Assembly (NCBI GenBank): GCA_964510955.1
Contig: CAZEDW010000005.1
Location: 89,088 to 153,087 of the forward strand
DNA: 64,000 nucleotides
DNA from: JAFLCM01 sp964510955
GTDB lineage: Bacteria > Planctomycetota > Phycisphaerae > Phycisphaerales > UBA1924
Direction of reading: 5' to 3'
Shown here: piece after piece, positions 1-8,668 of the stretch
Layout of the letters: the number at the start of each line of letters is the position of its first letter
Position numbering within the stretch: the stretch's first letter is position 1
Translations under genes and position numbers: made by a program
Notes under the pieces: generated by a model
Told to the model about the DNA's origin: nothing
Databases searched by the model: none
What the model saw: the letters and a program-made list of their open reading frames with translations, nothing else

Positions 1-981
1 TCTGACCTGACGTTTAAGCAGGCGGCGGAGAAGTCGCGCGACGAGAGGAAGATCCTCATCGTCGACGCCATGGCCTCCTGGTGCGGGCCGTGCAAGGCCA
101 TGGACCGCTATTCGTGGACCAACGCCTCGGTGGTGCGGTGGGTTCGGGAGAACGCGTTGGCGGTGCAGTTCGATGTGGACCGCGACGCGGAGCTGTCGCG
201 CCGCTTCAACATCTCGGCCATGCCCACCATCATCGTGTTGATGGGCGACCGCGAGATCGAGCGTCAGGTGGGCGGCCTGGAGCCCGAAGCGCTCCTGGAC
301 TGGCTGCGGTCGGTCAACGCCAAGAAGGGGCCGGGCCTCCCGTCGAAACGCCCGTCGGAATCGCCCGACCCGGCGGGCGGCACCACTGACAAGAAGCCCA
401 TCGACCCGCTCAACCCGATCTCGCCCTCCGACGCCAAGATCAAGGAAGCCCGCGAACTGGCCAATGCCGGCAGCGCCGAGGAGGCCGCCAAGTGTTACGC
501 CGCGGCGTGGACCCTGCTCACGCAGAAATCTATCCCGGACGCCGGCGCGCTGGGAGCGCTTTCGGACGAGATGGGCAAGCTCGCCAGGTCCTCGGCGCCG
601 GCGAAGCAGGCCTTCGCGGCGCTCCGCGATGCCGCCGGCCCGTCGCCCAAGGAGCCGCTGGCGATCATGCCCGGCCCCTTGGCGAGCTGGGCGGCGCTCA
701 ATGACGTGCTGGGCGAATCGAAGCGCACGCTCGAGTGGTTCGACAAGGTCAAGGCCGATCCCAACGCTGGGTGGCTGGTGGCGCGGGTGGACCGCAACCT
801 CGGCCCGGCGCTGGTGCAGGCCAAACGCTGGGATGACGTAAAACTCGTGGTCAAGGCCGCGCTGAAGCAGAACCAGGCGCGGCCCGAGCACGCGGACTGG
901 CTCGGCGCCGCGGCCAAGGCGGGCAAGGGAGACGCCGCGCTGCTGGCCGAGGTGCAGGCCCGCGCGACGCCGTCGCGATAG
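1..981 (+). CDS. Thioredoxin-fold protein with C-terminal helical region (5' partial)
   Basis: The reading frame is open from the first base of the window, so the true start lies to the left; 326 residues are visible. A thioredoxin-fold domain carries the redox motif WCGPCK at visible residues 27-32 and a cis-Pro region (SAMPTIIV) about 45 residues later. A Pro/Ser/Lys-rich linker follows. The C-terminal half is Ala-rich and helical, suggesting TPR-like repeats. The family does thiol-disulfide exchange, and the domain mix suggests an envelope protein using the redox domain with a protein-binding scaffold. Its neighbour 30 bases downstream is a second WCGPC protein, so the two are probably co-transcribed. 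The product class is clear but the substrate is unknown. Confidence 0.85.
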   Translation, partial: SDLTFKQAAEKSRDERKILIVDAMASWCGPCKAMDRYSWTNASVVRWVRENALAVQFDVDRDAELSRRFNISAMPTIIVLMGDREIERQVGGLEPEALLDWLRSVNAKKGPGLPSKRPSESPDPAGGTTDKKPIDPLNPISPSDAKIKEARELANAGSAEEAAKCYAAAWTLLTQKSIPDAGALGALSDEMGKLARSSAPAKQAFAALRDAAGPSPKEPLAIMPGPLASWAALNDVLGESKRTLEWFDKVKADPNAGWLVARVDRNLGPALVQAKRWDDVKLVVKAALKQNQARPEHADWLGAAAKAGKGDAALLAEVQARATPSR

Positions 982-1010
982 CGTCCAATCCGGCGACGCC
1001 GGCAACGCCC

Positions 1011-1490
1011 ATGAACCGAAAGACCCTGCTGGCGATCATCTGCGTCCCGCTGCTCGCCGGCGTGCTGGCGTTGTGGAAGGCGCCGCGCGGCGCCGGGCGC
1101 CCCGCCGCGTTCCCGCAGGTCTCATGGGCGGACGCGACCGCCCTCGCAGCGGAGCAGGGCAAGCTGCTCGTCATCGACGCCACGGCCTCGTGGTGCGGCC
1201 CGTGCAGGCTGATGGACACGGACGTCTGGCCGCACGCAGACGTGGCCGGCTGGCTTCGCGACAACGCCGTCACGTTCAGGCTGGACGTGGACGAAGAGCA
1301 GGCCTTGGCCGAGCAGCTCAAGATTGAGGCGATGCCGACGGTGATCATCCGCGCGGGCGACCGAGAGCTGGGGCGGCGCGTCGGCTATCAGAACGCGGTG
1401 GACCTGCTCGAATGGTTCAAGCGGAGCAAGGGGGAGCTGGTCCCCGGCCCGGGCGCTGCCCCGCCGCCGCCGTCTCCGCGGGGCCGCTGA
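1011..1490 (+). CDS. Membrane-anchored thioredoxin-family protein
   Basis: This 159-residue protein begins with a short basic N-terminus and one hydrophobic segment (about residues 5-22), read as a signal anchor or uncleaved signal. A thioredoxin-like domain follows with WCGPCR at residues 61-66 and the cis-Pro segment EAMPTVII. It should act in the periplasm as a disulfide reductase or exchange protein. It resembles the preceding gene in its redox domain but lacks the long helical C-terminus, so the pair may be a diverged duplication. A Pro-rich, low-complexity tail ends the protein. gcvT starts 31 bases downstream. Confidence 0.85.
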   Translation: MNRKTLLAIICVPLLAGVLALWKAPRGAGRPAAFPQVSWADATALAAEQGKLLVIDATASWCGPCRLMDTDVWPHADVAGWLRDNAVTFRLDVDEEQALAEQLKIEAMPTVIIRAGDRELGRRVGYQNAVDLLEWFKRSKGELVPGPGAAPPPPSPRGR

Positions 1491-1521
1491 CGCGTACACT
1501 CTCCTCCCCAAGGAGACAGAC

Positions 1522-2658
1522 GTGCTCAAGACCCCCCTTCACGCGTTCCACCTCAAGTACGGCGGCAAGATGGTCGACTTCGCCGGCTGGGAGATGCCCC
1601 TGCTTTACCAGCCCGCCGGCGCCGATCCGGCCACAACCGGCATCATCGCCGAGCACAAGCGGGTGCGGAGCGCCGGGGGCCTGTTCGACGTGTCGCACAT
1701 GGGGCGGGTGAGCGTCACGGGGCGGCACGCGCGGCGGTTCCTGGAGCGCTTGTGCACACGCCGGATCAGCGATTTGCAGGCCGGGCAGTGCCGCTACAGC
1801 CTGGTGTGCAACGCCGACGGCGGGGTGAAGGACGACGTGATCGTCTACCGCAAGGACGACGCGGACTTCCTTGTCGTGGTCAACGCCTCCAACCGCGAGA
1901 AGCTGCTGGCGCACTTCGAGGCGATCAAGGGCGACCTCGTCGTCAAGATCGACGACCTGACCATGAAGACAGCCATGGTCGCCATGCAGGGCCCGAAGGT
2001 GATGGAGATCATCGGCAAGTACAGCCGCGAGATCCCCACCCTCAAGAAGTACCGATTCGCCGAGAAGAACTACCTCATCATGAAGCTGATCGTCAGCCGC
2101 ACCGGCTACACCGGCGAGGACGGCGTCGAGGTGATCCTGCCGGCGAGCATGGTCGAGATGGCCATGAAGATGCTGGTGCGCGACGAAGCGCACGTGACCG
2201 ACCCCGTCGGTCTCGGCGCCCGCGACACGCTCCGGATGGAAGCCGGCATGCCGCTCTATGGGCATGAGCTGGGCGAAGAGATCAACGCGCTGGCCAGCGG
2301 CCTGGACTTCGCCATCGCCATCGACAAGGACAAAGACGAACGCGGCGAGGCCTACGTCGGCATGGTCGCCCTCAAACGCGTGCGCGATTCGGGCGGTCCC
2401 AAGACCAGGCTGGTTGGCATGTGGGTCGAGGGCAAGCGCTCGGCCCGCGCCGGCATGGTTATCAAGGAGGGCGCCCGGCAGGTGGGCACCGTCACCAGCG
2501 CGTGCATCGGGCCGACAGTCGGGCGTGGGATCGCGATGGGGTATGTGGAATCTGGGCTCGCGCAGCCCGGGCAGAAGCTGAGCATTGATTCCGGTAAGGA
2601 CGCGGTGTTCGACGCCGAGGTGACGACATTGCCGTTCCACAAAGCACCGAAGGCCTGA
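1522..2658 (+). CDS. gcvT: Glycine cleavage system T protein (aminomethyltransferase)
   Basis: At 378 residues this matches the usual GcvT length. It opens with KTPLHAFHLKYGGKMVDFAG, the folate-binding N-terminal pattern (H-x-x-x-G-x-K-M-V-x-F-x-G-W), and includes FDVSHMGRV, SRTGYTGEDG and GLGARDTLRMEAGMPLYGHE, all diagnostic. The enzyme transfers the methylene group from lipoyl-aminomethyl H protein to tetrahydrofolate, releasing ammonia. The start is GTG at 1522, chosen because AAGGAG lies 6 bases upstream. Partner genes gcvH and gcvP are not adjacent, since the next gene is convergent, so the complex is encoded at separate sites here. Confidence 0.97.
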   Translation: MLKTPLHAFHLKYGGKMVDFAGWEMPLLYQPAGADPATTGIIAEHKRVRSAGGLFDVSHMGRVSVTGRHARRFLERLCTRRISDLQAGQCRYSLVCNADGGVKDDVIVYRKDDADFLVVVNASNREKLLAHFEAIKGDLVVKIDDLTMKTAMVAMQGPKVMEIIGKYSREIPTLKKYRFAEKNYLIMKLIVSRTGYTGEDGVEVILPASMVEMAMKMLVRDEAHVTDPVGLGARDTLRMEAGMPLYGHELGEEINALASGLDFAIAIDKDKDERGEAYVGMVALKRVRDSGGPKTRLVGMWVEGKRSARAGMVIKEGARQVGTVTSACIGPTVGRGIAMGYVESGLAQPGQKLSIDSGKDAVFDAEVTTLPFHKAPKA

Positions 2659-2686
2659 CGCTGCTTGCTCGGGTGGCTCGACCGAA

Positions 2687-4912
2687 TCAGTGCTTCGGGA
2701 GCCCTGAGAACTCAACCCGGCAGATCTTGCTGTCCAGGGATATCAGCACCGTTCCCCGGACCGCCGGCAGCGGCTCGATCCACCCGATGTGGCCCTTGGG
2801 AAGCTGTGTGAACGAGAGCGTTCGGCCCGCCCGATCCAGAGCGGCGATGAAGCTCGTGTCGCCGATTCCAGTGGCTGAGAACTTGTCGGCCCCCGTCGGT
2901 TCCATGCGCGAAATCGAGCCACCGATGACCAGCTCGTCCGCGCCGTCGCCGTCAAGGTCCGTCGCGGTGATGGAGTAGTAGAGCGAATCGAACTGATTGC
3001 CTTCGACGGCCTCGAGCACGCGGGGCTTCTCATAGGTCCACATCCGCTTGCCGTTGTGCGCGAACAGCGCCAGCACGGGCGAGCTCCGCGCCGCGTTCGC
3101 CGCGGACTCGTCCAGGTCCCTGTAGGCGACCGCCCACAGGGCGCCGTCGGGGCTTCTCACAGGCACAGCATTGTCGATCTGCGGCCTGGAGACCCCCGGG
3201 TACTCGATACCGACTGACCGGACCTGCCCGTCGGCCGAGATGATCGCGATGTCGCCGTCACGCCCGATGAGCGGCAGCTCAGGATGCCCGTCGGCGTCCA
3301 GGTCCACCCATCTCCGGGCGAAGCTCCACCCCCAGCCGACGTCGCCAACAGGCTCACTCACGGCAGCGAGGCTTGGGCCCGTGGATTGGAGGGAGAGGGT
3401 TTGCCGCTCCGGAGTCGTGGGGACCGCGCTGGCGGGCATCTTCTCTTTCCAGTAATCCGCCCACGCCTTGGCGGCCGCACGCCGCTTCGTGACCTGCTCC
3501 GCGCTGAAGGCCAGCTCACCACTGACGAGCTTGCCGGTGCGCCGCTCCAGGTCTTCGTCGGCATCACCGTACGCCCCCCCGAGCTTGGCATCGCGGACGA
3601 TGCCCCCGGCATCGACGAATACTGCGAACGGGGAGCTCTTCACGGGCACAAGAGCAGCCATCTTGTCGCCCTTGTCCAGCACGACCGTACCCTTGAAGGC
3701 ACCGGACGTGAGCTCGCTCAGCTCGCGCCCGCTGTAGTTCTCCGGGTCGCGGACGACGAGCACGATCGACAACCGGTCGGACGGGTACTGCGTGAGCAGG
3801 TGCTGATACTGACCGGGGTAGTCGGCGGCGTGGGTGCCCGGCATGCAGTACAGCAGCAGTAGCGGGCGATTTCTCGTGGACGCGCTCGACACGACGGCGC
3901 CGTCTGTAGCCGTCACTGAGAACGGGCCCAGCGGCTGGTTCAGCATGTCCATGAGTTCCGGTGGCTCGTTGCTCACCGGCTCGGTCGGTTGCCCGGCGCC
4001 GCACGGCGGCCACGCAAAGAAAGTGACCGGTCTGTCTCCCGGGTCAGCCCGGAATACCAGCGCGTTGGTGACCGAAGCGCTGTTGAAGCTCACGGTGTCC
4101 AGCGTTGTGCGAACGGTCGTCCGGTAGTTCGCCTGCGTCTGCCAACCCCGCTTGCGGCGTTCCTCGTACGAGGTCTGGGCTCGGTACCACGGCGATTCGT
4201 CCCTTTCCAAGGCGCGGAGCAGTCCGGACTCATCATCGAACCACCAGCGCCCAATCATTCTGATCCCCTCGGTGGTCTGCTCCACGTACTGCGCCCACAC
4301 GACCCAATGACCCGAGTGCCCGTCCCGGGCCTCGGGGATCACTCCGACGAGTTCGTCGACCTGCAGCGCGGCCAGCACGTCTTCAAGCGGCTTGTCGGTT
4401 GACAGCATGTACCGGAGGCTCTGCGGCAACCGCGCGATCCTGTCACCGAGTTCGACCGCCTTGTCGGCTGCTGTTTGCGCATCGGCGGGGGCCGAGCGGA
4501 ACGCCTTCAACGACTCCATCCGGACCGTTACGTTCGCGCCGTCAAAGACCACCCGGCACCCGCGGGTCTCGAAGGCGTACCTCAGCGGGTCGCGCTGGAA
4601 CGCGGCGTAGACGTCTTCCTTCATGTCCCAGGGTTCGACCCGTGAGCCGATGAACGTCTGCACGCGCGACGTCTTGCCTTTGTGCTCGTACCTCGGAAGC
4701 CGTGAGTACGCCTCCCGGGATCGGTTCAGCACATCCACCGCTTCCTTGGCCGCCTCGGTGGTGCTCGTCATCCAGATCCAATCGGGGTCCCGGTATGGCT
4801 CGGCGCCGGCGGCACCGCGAACCGGAGCGAGCATGAGACCCGTCGCCAACCCGAGGATCGCCAAGCTCGGAACGGTCGAACACGCAACACCGCTGGGACG
4901 GATGCGCCTCAT
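2687..4912 (-). CDS. Secreted protein with thioredoxin-like and FG-GAP-like regions
   Basis: This 741-residue protein has a signal peptide (about residues 1-37, ending near GAAGAEP). Residues ~45-310 resemble lipoprotein-carrier or DUF2092-like folds (YSRLPRYEHKGKTSRVQTF). Residues ~320-460 look like an AhpC/TSA-type thioredoxin domain with a single Cys (LLLLYCMPGTH) and no CxxC. The C-terminal ~230 residues carry calcium-loop motifs (VDLDADGHPELPLIG, DLDGDGADELVIGG) typical of FG-GAP/VCBS propellers. An upstream in-frame TTG exists at 4927, but ATG at 4912 is preferred: GGAGGA lies 9 bases before it and overlaps the TTG. The domain assignments are inferred from motifs and the function is unknown. 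Confidence 0.8.
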   Translation of the reverse strand: MRRIRPSGVACSTVPSLAILGLATGLMLAPVRGAAGAEPYRDPDWIWMTSTTEAAKEAVDVLNRSREAYSRLPRYEHKGKTSRVQTFIGSRVEPWDMKEDVYAAFQRDPLRYAFETRGCRVVFDGANVTVRMESLKAFRSAPADAQTAADKAVELGDRIARLPQSLRYMLSTDKPLEDVLAALQVDELVGVIPEARDGHSGHWVVWAQYVEQTTEGIRMIGRWWFDDESGLLRALERDESPWYRAQTSYEERRKRGWQTQANYRTTVRTTLDTVSFNSASVTNALVFRADPGDRPVTFFAWPPCGAGQPTEPVSNEPPELMDMLNQPLGPFSVTATDGAVVSSASTRNRPLLLLYCMPGTHAADYPGQYQHLLTQYPSDRLSIVLVVRDPENYSGRELSELTSGAFKGTVVLDKGDKMAALVPVKSSPFAVFVDAGGIVRDAKLGGAYGDADEDLERRTGKLVSGELAFSAEQVTKRRAAAKAWADYWKEKMPASAVPTTPERQTLSLQSTGPSLAAVSEPVGDVGWGWSFARRWVDLDADGHPELPLIGRDGDIAIISADGQVRSVGIEYPGVSRPQIDNAVPVRSPDGALWAVAYRDLDESAANAARSSPVLALFAHNGKRMWTYEKPRVLEAVEGNQFDSLYYSITATDLDGDGADELVIGGSISRMEPTGADKFSATGIGDTSFIAALDRAGRTLSFTQLPKGHIGWIEPLPAVRGTVLISLDSKICRVEFSGLPKH

Positions 4913-5040
4913 TATCGAGTCCTCCAAAGGGAAACTCTTTGCTGAATATGCTATGGGGGCGGTCGGGTTCGCGCCCTTTGGCGGGATTCAGTGAGTTTCC
5001 GCGCTACCGCCAATGGTCAATAGCCACAGATGGAGGTCGA

Positions 5041-5571
5041 ATGTCCCGCCAACAGATGATCGCCGCCGCAATCTTGGAATCACGCGCCCTGGCTGCGCGG
5101 TACTTCGCCGGGTTCGACGACTCCAACCGCACGCGCCAGGCCCAGAACCTGCCCAACCACTTCGCCTGGACGCTCGGGCATCTCGCCTACATCCTGAACC
5201 GCTGCGCCGAGAAGCTCGACGCCAAACCGCTCCCGACGCTCGAGTTCATCGAGGGCGGCCACCCCTCCGGCGGCGGCGACAGCGCCCGGTTCGCCAGCAA
5301 GAGCGTGACGATGGGCTCGGTTCCCGTGGATGATCCGACCCAGTACCCGGCCGCCACCCGCTGCGTCGAGATCTTCACCGCCGCCTGCGAACGCTGCTCG
5401 GCGGCATTCCGCAACGCCACCGACGCCCAACTCGAGCAGGACACGCCCTGGGGCGCCACGACCCTGAAGCTTTGGCAGATGGGGCCCCGCATGGTGTTCC
5501 ACAACGGGACGCACGCTGGGGAGTTGGCCGATCTGCGGCGTGCGCTGGGGTTAAAGAGCATTTTCGCGTGA
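5041..5571 (+). CDS. DinB-family protein (first copy)
   Basis: At 176 residues this fits the DinB/YfiT-like four-helix bundle family, metal-binding proteins with three His ligands. Candidate ligands are His in HFAWTLGHLAYILNR near the N-terminus and in HNGTHAGELADLRRALG near the C-terminus. Members include thiol-S-transferases, but many have no known substrate. The frame is open upstream to 4939, but ATG 5041 has GGAGG about 5 bases before it. The stop overlaps a GTG (GTGA) of the ankyrin gene, suggesting coupling. A second, diverged DinB gene lies on the other side of that gene. Confidence 0.8.
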   Translation: MSRQQMIAAAILESRALAARYFAGFDDSNRTRQAQNLPNHFAWTLGHLAYILNRCAEKLDAKPLPTLEFIEGGHPSGGGDSARFASKSVTMGSVPVDDPTQYPAATRCVEIFTAACERCSAAFRNATDAQLEQDTPWGATTLKLWQMGPRMVFHNGTHAGELADLRRALGLKSIFA

Positions 5572-5597
5572 ACGACACATCTCCCGCGGCATCAATC

Positions 5598-7436
5598 ATG
5601 GTACATGGTCGATTCTCATCCGCGCTCCTGTTGGTGGTCCTTCCCTTGATGTTCAACGGCTGCCGCGACAAGTCGCCGCATGCGTCGCAAGCCAGCGATT
5701 ACACCGGCCGCGTCGTAATGGCGATTTCGCCCCGCCCGCTCCGTCCACCTCGTGCTGACTCAAGCGCAGCATGCCCCGGCGAGTTCGTTCCTGCACCCTT
5801 CCAACCCAATGCAGAGTTTCCCCCTCCCAAAAAGGGAGAGCCAGAACTATTTGCCGCGGCGCGAACCGGTGACCACGCAACCTTGAGCCGCCTCATCCGA
5901 ATCACACGCAATGTCGATGAGCCGTTCGACATCGGTCTCGACCCTGGCGCGAGGCCTCGGCTGGCTACCGCCCTCATGGTTGCGCTTGGTTCTGGCGACG
6001 GCGCGAACCTGGAGACCGTCCGGCTATTGCTTGACGCGGGGGCGAACGCGCGTGCCAGCTTGAACTGTGGCACACCGTTCACCTTCGCCGCACGAGGGCT
6101 GGGGTGGGGATACAAACCCGGTGGCGACGCGGCGCGGCTTCGACTCATCATCGAACGAGGAGCGACGCCGCCCTCAGACCCCGACACGACAACAGATATC
6201 CTGTGTGAGGTGGCGGCGGTCGGCGACGCCGAGCGCCTTCGCGTACTGCTCGATCTCGGGATGTCGGCCAATCCCCACTGGGACCCGGTGGCGGCACAAC
6301 AAGAGCACGACAAGATGCTCCAGTCAATGCGCCGCGATTCCCAGAAGTTCCAGGAAGAGATGCGAAAAGCGCTCAAACCGCTTCTGGAGAATGCCGCGGT
6401 TGACCCGGCGACGCCTTCCGACGATCCGCTCAGTTCGCTGGATCGGGCCGTTCGCGGGCCGCAATCGTGGGACATACCGCTGTTCCGAGCCGCCTCCTGC
6501 GGCTCCGCGGAGTGTGTACACCTGCTGCTTGAGCGAGGCGCCAATCCAAACCAACCAGACGATGATGGAAGAACGGCGCTGTTCTATGCCTGCACACCGC
6601 AAATCGTCCGCGTGCTGCTCGATGGCGGCGCTGATCCACGCCGCCTTGACAGCAAGGGGCTCGACGCGGTAGTCGGCGTGTTCGAAACGCGCGGCGCCGA
6701 CGGCACGCCGGTGCGGCCCATGGGTTGTGCCATTGAAGCGGCAAAGCTGATCGCGGCTTCGATCCCGAGTTATGACGCGGTGGCTTTTCAGAGCTGGCCA
6801 AACTCAAAGCTGGCATACGCGGCAAGCCACAGGCTCGACGGAGCGGTCGAGACGCTGCTCGCATTGGGGGCTCCGGTGACTCCACCGTCGGGAAAACCGC
6901 CAGCCCTGCACACAGTGTGCTGGCTGGGCGACTCCGGCGATCCCGCGGAGAATCAAGCGACTGTCCGCATTGTCGAGCTCCTGCTGCACGCGAACGCACC
7001 TATCGATCTGATCGATGAGAACGGCTTTGCACCGCTTCACCATGCGGTATCTGGAGACTGGGGCAATCCCGACGTAACCAGGACCCTGCTTGAACTCGGC
7101 GCGAACCCGAACTCGCGCGACCGCAATGGGAACACCCCTCTTATGCTCTCCGCCCAGCGCGGCGAGCTCCGTTGCGTGGAAGCGCTGATCGAACACGGGG
7201 CTGACCCCGGGCTCAAGAATGATGCTGGGCAAGATGCTCTGAGCATGGCCATCGAGAATCTCGAAATGGTAAGAGAGCTGGCGTCGGATTCCGCAACGGC
7301 AAGAGCCATGGACGAAGTGCTCAAAGCCTCGGTTCCCCAAGAGAGTTTAGAAGCGCGATTCAGTCGTCAGGCGCTGGAGGCCGCAAAGTCGGTCGCAACC
7401 ATTAAGGCGGCACTCAAGCGCTCCGAGCCAAACTAG
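5598..7436 (+). CDS. Ankyrin-repeat lipoprotein
   Basis: The 612-residue product starts with a 21-residue hydrophobic signal ending in FNG-Cys, a plausible though imperfect lipobox. Ankyrin repeats fill most of the protein. Clear units include LFAAARTGDHATLSRLI, CVHLLLERGANPNQPDDDGR, ELLLHANAPIDLIDENGFAP, RTLLELGANPNSRDRNGNTP and CVEALIEHGADPGLKNDAGQ, so there are at least eight, some degenerate. These are protein-binding scaffolds. An alternative GTG start at 5568 overlaps the stop of the preceding DinB gene; it would add 10 residues before the signal. Codon third positions look less GC-biased than in the neighbours, which could mean later acquisition. The partner is unknown. Confidence 0.85.
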   Translation: MVHGRFSSALLLVVLPLMFNGCRDKSPHASQASDYTGRVVMAISPRPLRPPRADSSAACPGEFVPAPFQPNAEFPPPKKGEPELFAAARTGDHATLSRLIRITRNVDEPFDIGLDPGARPRLATALMVALGSGDGANLETVRLLLDAGANARASLNCGTPFTFAARGLGWGYKPGGDAARLRLIIERGATPPSDPDTTTDILCEVAAVGDAERLRVLLDLGMSANPHWDPVAAQQEHDKMLQSMRRDSQKFQEEMRKALKPLLENAAVDPATPSDDPLSSLDRAVRGPQSWDIPLFRAASCGSAECVHLLLERGANPNQPDDDGRTALFYACTPQIVRVLLDGGADPRRLDSKGLDAVVGVFETRGADGTPVRPMGCAIEAAKLIAASIPSYDAVAFQSWPNSKLAYAASHRLDGAVETLLALGAPVTPPSGKPPALHTVCWLGDSGDPAENQATVRIVELLLHANAPIDLIDENGFAPLHHAVSGDWGNPDVTRTLLELGANPNSRDRNGNTPLMLSAQRGELRCVEALIEHGADPGLKNDAGQDALSMAIENLEMVRELASDSATARAMDEVLKASVPQESLEARFSRQALEAAKSVATIKAALKRSEPN

Positions 7437-7465
7437 GACCAACCAATCGTTGGGCGAAAGAGGGC

Positions 7466-8005
7466 ATGATGGCCGTACCGCGAGATCAGTTGCAGTCGAT
7501 CGCATCTGCTTTCCAGTCCCAGGAGTCGCTCGCGGGGCGCGCCATCGCCCAGGTCCCCGATCACCTCCTCCACCGCGCGCTCAGCGAGCACACCAACAGC
7601 ATCGCCGTCATCGTCAAGCACATGAGCGGAAACCTGCTGTCGCGGTTCACCGACTTCCTGACCACCGACGGCGAAAAGCCGTGGCGAAACCGTGACACCG
7701 AGTTCGTCGAAGACGGGGCCGACCGCTCCGAAATCATGCGCCGCTGGGACGCGGGCTGGGCATGCCTGTTCAGCGCGCTCGATTCTCTGACCGACGCGGA
7801 TCTCGCCCGCACCGTCCACATCCGCGGCGAGCCGCACGCCGTGTCGCTCGCGCTGTGCCGTGCCCTGGCCCACCAGAGCTACCACGTCGGTCAGATCGTG
7901 CAGCTCGCCCGCGTGCTGGCGGGCGACCGCTGGGAAACGCTCACCGTGCCGCGCGGCGGGTCCGCGGCGTTCAACACATCCAAGGGCTTCACCCCTCGCC
8001 CGTGA
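7466..8005 (+). CDS. DinB-family protein (second copy)
   Basis: This 179-residue protein fits the DUF1572-like DinB four-helix bundle. Candidate metal ligands are His in SEHTNSIAVIVKHMSGNLLS and HQSYHVGQIVQLARVLAG, the characteristic C-terminal metal helix. A purine-rich AGAGGG sits just before the paired ATGATG start. It is only distantly similar to the DinB protein at 5041-5571, so it is not a recent duplicate. Related proteins bind divalent metal and some transfer bacillithiol or mycothiol. The substrate here is unknown. The gene is convergent with the LOG gene 5 bases away. Confidence 0.82.
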   Translation: MMAVPRDQLQSIASAFQSQESLAGRAIAQVPDHLLHRALSEHTNSIAVIVKHMSGNLLSRFTDFLTTDGEKPWRNRDTEFVEDGADRSEIMRRWDAGWACLFSALDSLTDADLARTVHIRGEPHAVSLALCRALAHQSYHVGQIVQLARVLAGDRWETLTVPRGGSAAFNTSKGFTPRP

Positions 8006-8010
8006 CAGCC

Positions 8011-8652
8011 TCAGGCCGACGGCACCAGCCGCCTCAGGTCCGGCGCGGCCACCGGCGCCTTCTCGATCTGGTCCAACCGCGCGATCAGCTCGGCGGCCGT
8101 CCTGCACACCTCAAAGAGCTCCTTGGCGCCGGCCTTGGCAAACTTCCCCTGGATCATGTGGTCGATCATCGACAGCAGCGGGTCGTAAAACCCCGCGCGG
8201 GGCGAACCCACCGCCGGATCGTTGGGGTCGGCGAGGTTCAGCATCAGGATCGGCTTGTTGTGCTCGCCGAGCAGCCGGCCCACGAGGATTTCGAAAAACT
8301 CCTCCATGGTCCCCAGGCCGCCGGGCAGAACAATCATGGCGTCGCCGCGGTGCTCCAGCAGCCGCTTGCGCTCTCGCATCGTCTCCACGACGACGTTCTC
8401 GTGGTTGTCCGGGTCCATCTGCTCGGCCTGCTTCAGCGTGTGGGTGATGATGCCCACCACGCGCCCGCCGGCCCCGCGGCAGGCGCGGGCGGCCTCCCCC
8501 ATCAACCCCACGCGCCCGCCGCCATAGACCATGGTGCGATTGGTGCCGGCCAACCCCGCGCCGATCTCCCTCGCCGCGACGAAAAAGTCCGCGTGAACGG
8601 TGTTCGAGGACGAGCAGTAGACGGTGACGCTGGAAATACGCCGGGAACTCAT
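8011..8652 (-). CDS. LOG-family protein (TIGR00730 Rossmann fold)
   Basis: At 213 residues, this carries the family signature PGGLGTMEEFFE and an N-terminal YGGGRVGLMG nucleotide-binding loop. Members hydrolyse nucleoside monophosphates such as AMP to adenine and ribose-5-phosphate, and in plants, fungi and some bacteria they release cytokinin from its ribotide. The R plus E of the PGGxGTxxE motif are present, so it should be active. The start ATG is at 8652. It is a lone gene between a convergent DinB gene and a co-directional phosphatase 16 bases upstream. Substrate specificity cannot be read from sequence. Confidence 0.9.
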   Translation of the reverse strand: MSSRRISSVTVYCSSSNTVHADFFVAAREIGAGLAGTNRTMVYGGGRVGLMGEAARACRGAGGRVVGIITHTLKQAEQMDPDNHENVVVETMRERKRLLEHRGDAMIVLPGGLGTMEEFFEILVGRLLGEHNKPILMLNLADPNDPAVGSPRAGFYDPLLSMIDHMIQGKFAKAGAKELFEVCRTAAELIARLDQIEKAPVAAPDLRRLVPSA

Positions 8653-8668
8653 GGGGCAAGTGTAACCA

